NCBI RefSeq assembly: GCF_001414055.1
Contig: NZ_CP013002.1
Location: forward strand, 3,596,001-3,660,000
Length of the DNA stretch: 64,000 nt
Direction: 5' to 3'
DNA from: Caulobacter henricii
GTDB taxonomy: Bacteria; Pseudomonadota; Alphaproteobacteria; Caulobacterales; Caulobacteraceae
Shown one piece after another: positions 17,750-24,932 of the stretch. Position 1 is the first letter of the stretch; each line of letters opens with the position of its first letter. Made by a program: the position numbers and the translations under genes. The notes beneath the pieces are model-generated. The model saw only the letters and a program-made list of their open reading frames with translations. It searched no databases and was not told where the DNA came from.

Positions 17750-19392
17750 GTCACCTCGAAGCCGGTCACGCGACCGTTCGTCCAGAGTTGCTTGGCCGAC
17801 GCCGCGTCCATGCATTGCCCCGGGCTATTGCCGTTGAAGCTGCAGAACATCTCGTCCCAGTCGTGGATGCGGGCCATGTCTGAACCGACCGCGCCGGCGC
17901 GCGGCAGCACGCCGTCAACCCGCGCGTATCCGTAGGCGGTACCATCCTGCACGCGCAGCCAGATCGTCGCGTCGCCAGGCGGTTGGCAATTCGCATCACC
18001 TTGCCAGGCGAGCGCCGCAGCGACCTTTCCGCCGCCCATGAAGCTGTCCATCGAATAGTTTACTGACGCGCTGCTCGCCTGGCAGCGGCCAATAGCGACG
18101 CCGGGGCGGCTCAGCCGCCCTTCGCCGGGATCTCCGTCCGGCCTAAACGGCCGAAGGCCGACGGTCGACATGCCGCCGGACGGCGGGCTCGGCATCGGGC
18201 TCGCCGCCGCTCCGCCGTTGGTCAATGTGGCTTGCTGGCCGGAGGACGACGACGCTGGCCCACGATCGAAATTCCCGGCCGCAGTGCGCGCCATGGCGAG
18301 GCGCTCCTGCTGGACCCGGGCAGCCTCACTGGCCTGGATCTGCGCCAAGCGCGCCTGCTGGTTGGCGGCGGCGATGCGCTGCTGCTCCAGCGCGTTTAGC
18401 TGCGGTTGACCGACTGCCCCAGGAACCCCGCCGCCGCGCTGAGCGGCGATGGCTGCGCGGATCGCTGCGTCGTGATCCATGAACCGGCCCTGAGGCGTAG
18501 TGGTGTAAAGGCCTGCCGTGCTCTGGCTGGTCGTCGTTCCCGAACCCTGTGTGGCGATACGCCCGGACTGTGCCGCCTGGGCGCGCTGGGCTTGAGCAGC
18601 CTGCGCATTGGCTTGGGCCTGGCGCTGGGCGGCGGCCTGTTGGACGAGTTGCGCGGTCTGGGCGGCGGCGATAGAGGCCTGACGCGCGTTCTCGGCGGCC
18701 AACTGCGTATTGACCTCTCCCATCACGGTGACCGCCGCGCCGAGGAAAGCGTTGAAGGCCTGCGAGCGTTCACGCGCCTTGCGGCGCTGCTCAGCGGCGG
18801 CTGCGTCAACCTGAGCCTGATAGGCGGCCTGAGCCGCGCGCTTGGCGGCCTCGTCAGCAGCGACTTGTGCGCGCCGAACTTCGACCTGTTGCTCCATAAG
18901 CGCGCGGCGATCGACAACGGGCGAGGTTGCCGACCCGCCGGCAGTCTGCTGGCCGCCGGACGACAGCGCACTGAGCTGATAAGGGCCCGCACCATCGGCC
19001 GTGTTGCTGCGGGCTAGGATCAGATAGCGACCGCCCACGGCCGTAAAGCTGACCTGGGCGTCCTTCCCTTCGGGCGACACATTGTCGTTCTGGTGCTGCA
19101 AAGAGGCGGCCGAGCACAGCGCGCCGCGTGCAATCTGCAAGGCGCTGTCCAAGGCCGCCGAGCTCATGGTCACCGTCCAACGGCTGCCGGCCGTTGTGTC
19201 GATGGAATAGCAATCATAAGGCTTGCCGTCAGGCGTACGCGGCGCTGCGGCGGTCAGTTCACCCACAACGGCACCAGTGTCGGGGATAGGTGCAGGCCGC
19301 ACCAGCGCCGGCCCGACGGATGATTGAGCGTATGCTGACGCCGCGTGGGCGGCGATCAGGATCAGCGATGCGGTGAGAAGCCCCTGCCTCAT
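17737..19392 (-). CDS. exported coiled-coil protein with PPC-like domain, unknown function
   Basis: 551 residues from the ATG at 19392, where a signal peptide begins (MRQGLLTASLILIAAHAASAYAQ); a start at 19479 is possible. The mature N-terminus is a PPC-like domain (YDCYSIDTTAGSRWTV ... GGRYLILARSNTADGAGPYQL) of the type found in the three SUMF1-fold proteins. A long alanine/glutamine-rich region of probable coiled coil follows (about 140-270), then a low-complexity Pro/Ser/Gly linker. A compact C-terminal domain contains DANCQPPGDATIWLRV, MFCSFNGNSPGQC and the terminal GFEVTWGG. I recognise no family for that domain. It could be a scaffold for the downstream paralogues. Confidence 0.7.
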   Translation of the reverse strand: MRQGLLTASLILIAAHAASAYAQSSVGPALVRPAPIPDTGAVVGELTAAAPRTPDGKPYDCYSIDTTAGSRWTVTMSSAALDSALQIARGALCSAASLQHQNDNVSPEGKDAQVSFTAVGGRYLILARSNTADGAGPYQLSALSSGGQQTAGGSATSPVVDRRALMEQQVEVRRAQVAADEAAKRAAQAAYQAQVDAAAAEQRRKARERSQAFNAFLGAAVTVMGEVNTQLAAENARQASIAAAQTAQLVQQAAAQRQAQANAQAAQAQRAQAAQSGRIATQGSGTTTSQSTAGLYTTTPQGRFMDHDAAIRAAIAAQRGGGVPGAVGQPQLNALEQQRIAAANQQARLAQIQASEAARVQQERLAMARTAAGNFDRGPASSSSGQQATLTNGGAAASPMPSPPSGGMSTVGLRPFRPDGDPGEGRLSRPGVAIGRCQASSASVNYSMDSFMGGGKVAAALAWQGDANCQPPGDATIWLRVQDGTAYGYARVDGVLPRAGAVGSDMARIHDWDEMFCSFNGNSPGQCMDAASAKQLWTNGRVTGFEVTWGG

Positions 19393-19540
19393 AGCGTCGA
19401 CCTTGCCATTGATTTCGAGCTTGGCAAACGAATTCCAGAGTCCGATTCCTGCGAAGTTGACGAGATTAATAGTCGGCATTGTATGGCGACACCCCCCCGC
19501 CCACCGATCATCCGGTGGCCGCCAAAACGCCCCCTCACGC

Positions 19541-20362
19541 TTATCCCCGGACTCCAATCGCAGTGTCATTGCCCGGCCCCTTCCTCCAGGGCGCGACCAT
19601 GCCGCTCGCAGTGCAGCGGAGCATACCGCCAGCAGCCGGCTCGCAATCGCAGTTGCGCAAGGAGTCGGCGACCATGCTGCCAGACACGATCCGCGCCCCT
19701 TGCGCCTGGACTGAACCTTGGAGGCAGGCTTCCGCCGCCTGGCAGGCGCTATCGCGGCTAGATCCGTAGGCTGTCCAGTGGCCAAGCTTCTGGCCCAGCG
19801 CATCGATAGCAACTGCGGACGGCGTGTACCGTGGGGCGGACTCGACCGGGCACTCGATGCCGGTGACCAGCCGTCCGCCGACGCGGAGAATATCCCCTCG
19901 CCGCTTGTCCAGATACTCGCGCGAGCCCTGCGCCAGGCCGTAGGTCCGGTCTGACGGCCCTTCCAAATATAGAAAGCCGCAGCTGCCAGGTCGGTCGATG
20001 ACGCCGTAACTCACCTTGACCCCGGCACCGTGCCGGCCGGAAGCCGCCAGTTCGATCGCGGTCTTGCGAGCGGCGGCCTCGCGCAAACTCATCATCTCCG
20101 GCGGGAGGTGGGCGAAGTGCTCGCCGTCCCGACCGTAGACGATGAAGTGGGCAAGACGCCGTGGCGCTCCGTTCGCCGAGGCGGGGCAGGCCAGTTCCTC
20201 AGCCCGGACGGGACTGGCGTCCCGGGGTTTGGGCGCGAGCGAGCCATCAGATGTGCGGGAGTCTGCCAGGGCGGCCGACCCGGCCCAAAGACCGATGGCG
20301 ACCGGCGTCGTGGCCACTACAAAGGCCAGACTTGCGAACAAAGTCACGATCAGGCGACGCAT
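19541..20362 (-). CDS. exported protein of unknown function, first gene of five-gene operon
   Basis: 273 residues with an N-terminal hydrophobic signal or anchor (MRRLIVTLFASLAFVVATTPVAIGLWAG). The rest is soluble with about ten cysteines (for example RPGSCGFLY, GIECPVES, SACQAAEACLQG, NCDCEPAAGG), suggesting a disulphide-bonded periplasmic or outer protein. I do not recognise a domain. The start has a G-tract as ribosome binding site. 148 bp separate its stop from the next gene, so a second promoter is possible there; the remaining four genes are overlapping or nearly so. Confidence 0.65.
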   Translation of the reverse strand: MRRLIVTLFASLAFVVATTPVAIGLWAGSAALADSRTSDGSLAPKPRDASPVRAEELACPASANGAPRRLAHFIVYGRDGEHFAHLPPEMMSLREAAARKTAIELAASGRHGAGVKVSYGVIDRPGSCGFLYLEGPSDRTYGLAQGSREYLDKRRGDILRVGGRLVTGIECPVESAPRYTPSAVAIDALGQKLGHWTAYGSSRDSACQAAEACLQGSVQAQGARIVSGSMVADSLRNCDCEPAAGGMLRCTASGMVAPWRKGPGNDTAIGVRG

Positions 20363-20638
20363 CCCCCCCCCAGCTCTATCGTCTCTGCAAGCCTAGCAGA
20401 GCTATCGACGACCGCGAGTCGCATTCGCCTGACGTACAATTCGCGTTCTGCAGCCTCGGGCCGCGCCGCAGACTGCTGGATCTAGCCGATGCCACACGCT
20501 TCTAGACACTAGCAGCACCTAGCGCGAACCTTTCCAAGGTTAGGTCCTTCAATCGCGCCTACAGACGCTGCCCGCAAGCTGACCTTGCCAAGGTCGCCTA
20601 AGAATCAAAAGCGGAACGTTCCGAGCCTTCCTTCTAAC
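20363..20638. other. intergenic region with two related inverted repeats
   Basis: No gene is seen. AACCTTtccAAGGTT (20527-20541) and GACCTTgccAAGGTC (20581-20595) are near-copies of one 15-bp inverted repeat, 54 bp apart centre to centre. They lie between the 3' end of the recombinase gene and the start of the exported-protein operon. They could be recombinase sites or operators for the operon. Confidence 0.55.
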
Positions 20639-21739
20639 TCATGCTGGGATTTCACGGGCCAACTCAGCGAGCAGGCTCCTGAGCCTTGGGTTCATCGTTT
20701 CTTCAGCGCCTATGCCTCGCTGGCCTAGCCCCCGGATCAAGCTTGCCTGCCGGTGCGACGCCACCGCGCCATAGCTGGAAAATGTCGTCATCACCTTCTC
20801 GTGGCCCAGGTTCTGCGACCAGGCCTTGAACTCTTCCGGCGATCGACACGTCTGCTCCCCAAACTGAACCAGGGTGTCGCGCAGCGAGTGCGGCTTAAAG
20901 TAGGGCAGGCCGGCGCGCTCAAAGGCCTGGCGGAAGATGCGCCGGATCGGTTCGGCGGTGCTCCACGCTTCGCGCTTCAGACCGCCCGCCACGAAGCCGC
21001 CCTCCGGCCCAACTATCATCTGGGTCGCGGGAAACAGGGGGTCGCTATCGCTCCACAGCAGGGTGTCGCGCAGATGGGCGACCCATTCGGCCAGGACATC
21101 CCGTGCCGGGCCCTCCACGGGGAAGAACCAGGTTGTGAAAGTCTTGGAGAACTTGGTCTTCACCTCGCGCGCATCCTGATCCAGCCGCCCCTCGGCGATA
21201 TTAAGATGCTTAAGCCGCAGGGACGCGGCCGCGCCGTCGCGCGCGCCGGTCAGCAGGATCAGGGCGATCAGGGCCCTGTCGCGCTTCTCGATGTCGGTTT
21301 GTGCCGGGGCGGTGGTCAGGACGTGATTGACCTGGGCGAGCGTCGGGAACGGCTTCTCGCGAAAGGCGCGCGCGATCCGAACGTCTTTTTCGGCGAGGTT
21401 GAAATAGTCAGCATCGGAATAGCTGATCTTGCGCTTGTAGCCGGACTGATCAGCCAGCCAGATGAAAAAGCTGCGCAGGGCCGACAGGGTGGAATGAACC
21501 GTCGCCCGGCTGAGACGTTCGCCGCTGCGGGCGGCCGTCATCTCGTCCAGCTTGCGCTTGAAGGCCACGGCCTGTTCGCGGTGGAACTTGCCAAAATCCT
21601 TGCATGCGGTAGCGTCTTCGAAGCGCGCCAGGGCCTTGGCGACAGCATCAATTGAAGCGTCGTTTCGCCTCCGAGCTTCGCGGAGATAGATGAAATAGGC
21701 GCGCTTGATGCGCTCGTTCGCCGGGTTGTGTTTGGCCAC
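20639..21739 (-). CDS. tyrosine recombinase / phage-type integrase
   Basis: 366 residues. The N-terminal SAM-like core-binding domain (about 8-115) is followed by the catalytic domain: first Arg in LTGARDGAAASLRL, HSLRDTL as the H-x-x-R box, LGHEKVMTTFSSYG with the nucleophile Tyr after the conserved LGH. The start is GTG at 21739. It is the third gene of a minus-strand trio with an HTH protein and an excisionase-like protein, a module typical of small integrative elements. It differs clearly from the P4-type integrase at 23.4 kb, so the region holds two recombinases of different families. Confidence 0.88.
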   Translation of the reverse strand: MAKHNPANERIKRAYFIYLREARRRNDASIDAVAKALARFEDATACKDFGKFHREQAVAFKRKLDEMTAARSGERLSRATVHSTLSALRSFFIWLADQSGYKRKISYSDADYFNLAEKDVRIARAFREKPFPTLAQVNHVLTTAPAQTDIEKRDRALIALILLTGARDGAAASLRLKHLNIAEGRLDQDAREVKTKFSKTFTTWFFPVEGPARDVLAEWVAHLRDTLLWSDSDPLFPATQMIVGPEGGFVAGGLKREAWSTAEPIRRIFRQAFERAGLPYFKPHSLRDTLVQFGEQTCRSPEEFKAWSQNLGHEKVMTTFSSYGAVASHRQASLIRGLGQRGIGAEETMNPRLRSLLAELAREIPA

Positions 21740-21756
21740 GTCGGTTCGTCCTTTCT

Positions 21757-22215
21757 CTAGTCACAAATCATGAAGGGGGTTGGGCGCTCTTCTATGTGTC
21801 GCTCCGCCTCCATGATCTGGATGGCCACACCGGGCAGGATGTCAGGCAAAGTCGCCTCTCGGGCCCGGCGGAACATCCGCGCGCCGCAGGTCGCGCAGAT
21901 CGCTTTAAGCGTCCCCGCCTTGGTCGCACTGGCCTCGAAGACAGCCCTCGCGTCGGCGGGGACGCGGGGCTCCTTGCATCGGAAGCAGTAGATCGCGCCG
22001 GGTGGGCAGGGTCGCTTGGCCTGGGCACGGCGGGCCTGCAAGAACGTGCGCAGGTCCCGCCCCTGGATCAGCAGCGGGCGACCGCTGTCGAGGGTGGGCA
22101 AACCCCTGTCGCACCAGTTCCGTACCGTATTACGATGAACCCCGTAGAGACGGGCCACCTCTTCGACGGTGTAGGCCCGATGCAGCTTGGCCCGGCTCGG
22201 ATTAGGCCGCGTCAT
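21757..22215 (-). CDS. HTH DNA-binding protein with zinc-ribbon-like cysteines
   Basis: 152 residues from the ATG at 22215, which overlaps the upstream stop by 14 bp. The N-terminus is a MerR/excisionase-like helix-turn-helix (YTVEEVARLYGVHRNTVRNWCDRGLPTLD, about 15-45). The middle has two cysteine pairs (YCFRCKEP and AICATCGARMF) that probably bind zinc. It is coupled to the recombinase gene 17 bp downstream and is likely to regulate or assist it. I infer the role from context. Confidence 0.72.
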   Translation of the reverse strand: MTRPNPSRAKLHRAYTVEEVARLYGVHRNTVRNWCDRGLPTLDSGRPLLIQGRDLRTFLQARRAQAKRPCPPGAIYCFRCKEPRVPADARAVFEASATKAGTLKAICATCGARMFRRAREATLPDILPGVAIQIMEAERHIEERPTPFMICD

Positions 22216-22390
22216 TGGCGACGCCCTGCTCAAGACCCATCAGGCGGCGAACCGACACGGTCTTGATCAGGGTCCGCCGGCCCAGCTTGATCGTCTCCAG
22301 CCGCCCCTCGCGGATGAGGAGGTAAATCGACGTTCTGCCCAAGCTGAGGGTCTTGGCGGTATCGTTGATGGATAGGGCGATCGGCTCCAC
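22202..22390 (-). CDS. excisionase/AlpA-like DNA-binding protein
   Basis: 62 residues starting at GTG (22390) behind a good AGGAG. The whole protein is one winged helix-turn-helix of the excisionase type: LSINDTAKTLSLGRTSIYLLIREGRLETIKLGRRTLI. Such proteins direct excision or regulate integrase genes. It is the first gene of the trio with the HTH protein and the tyrosine recombinase. Confidence 0.78.
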   Translation of the reverse strand: MEPIALSINDTAKTLSLGRTSIYLLIREGRLETIKLGRRTLIKTVSVRRLMGLEQGVANDAA

Positions 22391-22627
22391 GGAGAATCTC
22401 CTGTTCGCTAGAGCGTTGGTGAACGCCTACGAACTTGTGGTGCGTCGCGGATCGTCGATAGCTGGGCGGGACGAAGAAAACTCTAGCCCTGACAGACGTT
22501 TAACCCAGCCCAGACTTGAAGAGCGCGGACAGTCCAGGCCTGGGGTGGGTTAGTCCTGGGGGTAGGGTGGGTTCGCTGTACTAGGGGGTGGGCCCAGCGC
22601 GAACCAACCTTATAGCTGACAGCGACC
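22391..22627. other. intergenic G-rich segment upstream of the recombinase trio
   Basis: No gene is seen. Bases 22540-22600 are rich in repeated GGGTGGGTT / GGGGGTAGGGTGGGTT / GGGGGTGGG motifs on the plus strand. AGCGCGAACC near the right side also occurs at 20521-20530 on the other side of the trio, so this 10-bp sequence flanks the three genes. Confidence 0.4.
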
Positions 22628-23335
22628 TTAGAAGGGGATCTCGTCATCTAGATCAGCGACGAACGCCTCTCGCCTTGGCGCTTGGCTAACTCTTGTGCTT
22701 GGCACCAGAATTAGTCCGCTTGATGGGGGCGGGCCATTGGGCGAGGGCGTCGGAGTCGCCCCGCCCTCGGGCTTCCAGTTTGCGACCTTGCAGATTTCTT
22801 CAATGCCGGTGGCGTTTGGCTTGCCATCTTTGCCTGTCAGACCGAGATCGCCAGCGTTCTCGGTCAGCCATTTTTTCAGAGCTTGCTTTGGTGACTTACC
22901 GGCCAAAAGGCTGGGATTGGAAGTCACTGCGCTCCACGCCTTGTTAGCTGCGGCCAACTTGGCCGAAAATTGTGGATGCGAGGCGGCATGCCCGTCTAGG
23001 TGCGATGAAGTCGGCCTAATAAAATGCTCGCAGATATAGCCTCTCGCCCTAAAAAACCTGTCGAGATCATAGACAGATAGCAGTGTCCGCCTCACATCCA
23101 CGACTCTTTCATTCGAGTGCCCTTGCTCATAATAGGCTGAATAAACTGGCTCGATACGCTCGGCGAGAATGGCTCCACATAGGGCAGTTCTAGTCGCGAC
23201 ATATCCGGGATAGTTTTTCTCAAGTAAGGTATCGGATGCGTCCTCGACGTCTCCCGGAGGGAAGCCGGCGAATAGCAAAGCTGCGTTCATCACCGAAAAT
23301 TCGTCCGACAGTTTCCAAAAATCGATGTTCTGCAT
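22628..23335 (-). CDS. hypothetical protein of the integrated element
   Basis: 235 residues, unrecognised. It begins MQNIDFWKLSDEFSVMNAALL and continues with a mostly helical domain to about residue 170 (LKKWLTENAGDLGLTGKDGKPNATGIEEICKVANWKPEGG). A proline/serine-rich linker and an acidic tail (DLDDEIPF) follow. No signal peptide or membrane segment. Codon use looks more AT-rich than that of the flanking chromosome. It is 65 bp from the P4-type integrase and on the same strand; I take it as element cargo of unknown role. Confidence 0.65.
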   Translation of the reverse strand: MQNIDFWKLSDEFSVMNAALLFAGFPPGDVEDASDTLLEKNYPGYVATRTALCGAILAERIEPVYSAYYEQGHSNERVVDVRRTLLSVYDLDRFFRARGYICEHFIRPTSSHLDGHAASHPQFSAKLAAANKAWSAVTSNPSLLAGKSPKQALKKWLTENAGDLGLTGKDGKPNATGIEEICKVANWKPEGGATPTPSPNGPPPSSGLILVPSTRVSQAPRREAFVADLDDEIPF

Positions 23336-23400
23336 TCGCGCGTTCCATGATTCGTCGCGCGAAGCCTGACCTAATCACCCGGGGTTGTGAACTCAGCAGC

Positions 23401-24651
23401 CTAGCGCTGGGCCGGTCGCCGTATCGGCACGACAGCGCCGTCTCGCCGGAGCTGATCCAGATAATCGCTCCACCACTGGGCCATCTGCACGCGCTCCGCC
23501 CAGTGCGCGCCACGGTGATAAGCTGCGCGGATTGGATCTCGGTCCTTATGGGCCAGAGCCCGCTCGATAGCATCAGGCTGCCACTTCCCCGATTCATTCA
23601 ACAGGGTTGAAGCCATGGCGCGGAAGCCATGGGCCGTCATCTCGTCGCCGGAAAAGCCAAGACGCCGCAAAGCCGCATTGACCGTGTTTTCCGACATGTG
23701 ATCCGCCGGAGTACGAATGGACGGGAAGACATAGCGGCCGTGTCCGGTCAGATCGCGCGCCGCCCGGAAAAGGGCGACCGCCTGCCGGGAAAGCGGAACG
23801 GCGTGTTCCTGGCGCGCCTTCATCTTGTGGGCGGCAATGCGCCAGACAGCGCCCTCGAGGTCGATCTCGCTCCACTCCGCCTTCCGCAGCTCCCCAGGCC
23901 TGACAAACACATGCGGCGACAGGGACAGGGCGATTTGCGTCGTCATGCCGCCGCGATAGCCGTCGATGGCCCTGAGAAGCTCACCGACCTGTTTGGGTTC
24001 CAGGATCGCAGCAAGGTGCTTGGGCTTTGGCGCGGTCAGCGCGCCGCGAAGATCGCGAGTCGGATCAGCGGGCACGAGTTGATTGGCCACCGCAAAGCGG
24101 AAAACCTGACCTATGAACTCAAGGGTTCGGCGAGCGCTTTCAAGCTTTCCCTTGGCCTCAATCGGCCTGACGGCCTGCAGCACGTCGATGGGCTGGATTT
24201 CCGAAATCGGCCGATTGCCAAGGCTAGGGCTGACCAGTTTCAGGAACCAGGCGCGTTTTGCCAGGGTCGCCTCTGCTAGTCCCTCTCGACGATTCTTCTC
24301 GATGCAGTCACGGGCGACCACCGCAAAGGTCTGAACGGCGGCAGATTTCGCCGCCTGCTTGGCCTGCTGCTTTTTGAGTGCGGGATCGACGCCGTCGGCC
24401 TGTTGCCCTCTCGCCTCGTCACGGCGCGCACGCGCCATCTTCAGGCTGACCTCCGGATAGGCCCCAAACGACAAAAGCTTCTCAATTCGCTTTGGTTGGC
24501 CGCTGTCATCGACGCCGTTGACGCGAAATTTCATGCGCCAGAGCAACCCGCCCGATGGCGAAACGAGAAGAAACAGGCCCTTTTCGTCGGCGAGCTTGTA
24601 GGCCTTGGCCTGGGGCTTGGCCGCCCGGATCGCTGTATCGGTCAGGGCCAT
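23401..24651 (-). CDS. P4-type tyrosine integrase (DUF4102 N-terminus)
   Basis: 416 residues from the ATG at 24651 (MALTDTAIRAAKPQAKAYKLADEKGLFLLV, the typical opening of this family). The DUF4102 arm-binding domain (about 1-85) precedes the core-binding and catalytic domains. Catalytic residues: Arg in FVRPGELRKAEW, HGFRAMASTLL as H-x-x-R, and the His/Tyr region LAHKDRDPIRAAYHR. The gene reads away from tRNA-Thr, its start about 165 bp from the 3' end of the tRNA, the classical layout for islands inserted in tRNA 3' ends. No frameshift is visible, so the element may still be able to move. Confidence 0.92.
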   Translation of the reverse strand: MALTDTAIRAAKPQAKAYKLADEKGLFLLVSPSGGLLWRMKFRVNGVDDSGQPKRIEKLLSFGAYPEVSLKMARARRDEARGQQADGVDPALKKQQAKQAAKSAAVQTFAVVARDCIEKNRREGLAEATLAKRAWFLKLVSPSLGNRPISEIQPIDVLQAVRPIEAKGKLESARRTLEFIGQVFRFAVANQLVPADPTRDLRGALTAPKPKHLAAILEPKQVGELLRAIDGYRGGMTTQIALSLSPHVFVRPGELRKAEWSEIDLEGAVWRIAAHKMKARQEHAVPLSRQAVALFRAARDLTGHGRYVFPSIRTPADHMSENTVNAALRRLGFSGDEMTAHGFRAMASTLLNESGKWQPDAIERALAHKDRDPIRAAYHRGAHWAERVQMAQWWSDYLDQLRRDGAVVPIRRPAQR

Positions 24652-24693
24652 TTGGGGGTATCTCGTTTTGTCGCCTTGGGAGTACCCCCAGAA

Positions 24694-24711
24694 AAACCCC
24701 CGTTGAGGTAC
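24694..24711. repeat. C-tract repeat near right island end (arm-site candidate)
   Basis: Two five-C runs separated by AGAAAAA, about 70 bp inside the right att copy and just upstream of the integrase. It mirrors the repeat at 5228-5250 in sequence and orientation. Confidence 0.4.
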
Positions 24712-24778
24712 GACTGCGGGCAAACGTCGGCGATCAACAGCGACCGCTGAAGTGAGAATATCCTTGTTTTTGTTGGGT

Positions 24779-24836
24779 TTGTCTACACACCGGCGACCGG
24801 TGGCGAACAGGGTGGTGGTGCCGCTTAGGTGACTCG
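24779..24836. repeat. right attachment-site copy (attR-like direct repeat)
   Basis: 58 bp nearly identical to 5117-5173. It covers the 3' terminal 21 bases of tRNA-Thr, including CCA, and 37 bp downstream of the tRNA. The element would therefore have entered at the tRNA 3' end and restored the gene. Confidence 0.75.
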
Positions 24837-24891
24837 AACACCTGACCCCATCATTACGAATGATGTGCTCTACCAGCTGAGCTAAAGCGGC
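24816..24891 (-). tRNA. tRNA-Thr (anticodon CGT)
   Basis: A 76-base cloverleaf including an encoded CCA. The acceptor GCCGCTT pairs perfectly with AAGCGGC, the D-arm is GCTCAGCTGGTAGAGC, the anticodon loop TTCGTAA sits on a CATCA/TGATG stem, and the T-arm has TTCGAGT. The anticodon is at 24856-24858. Its 3' end is part of the island boundary repeat. Confidence 0.96.
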
Positions 24892-24932
24892 CCACAGCGC
24901 GTTCGAGGCAAGGCCCCGGCGCGAGGAGGCGC

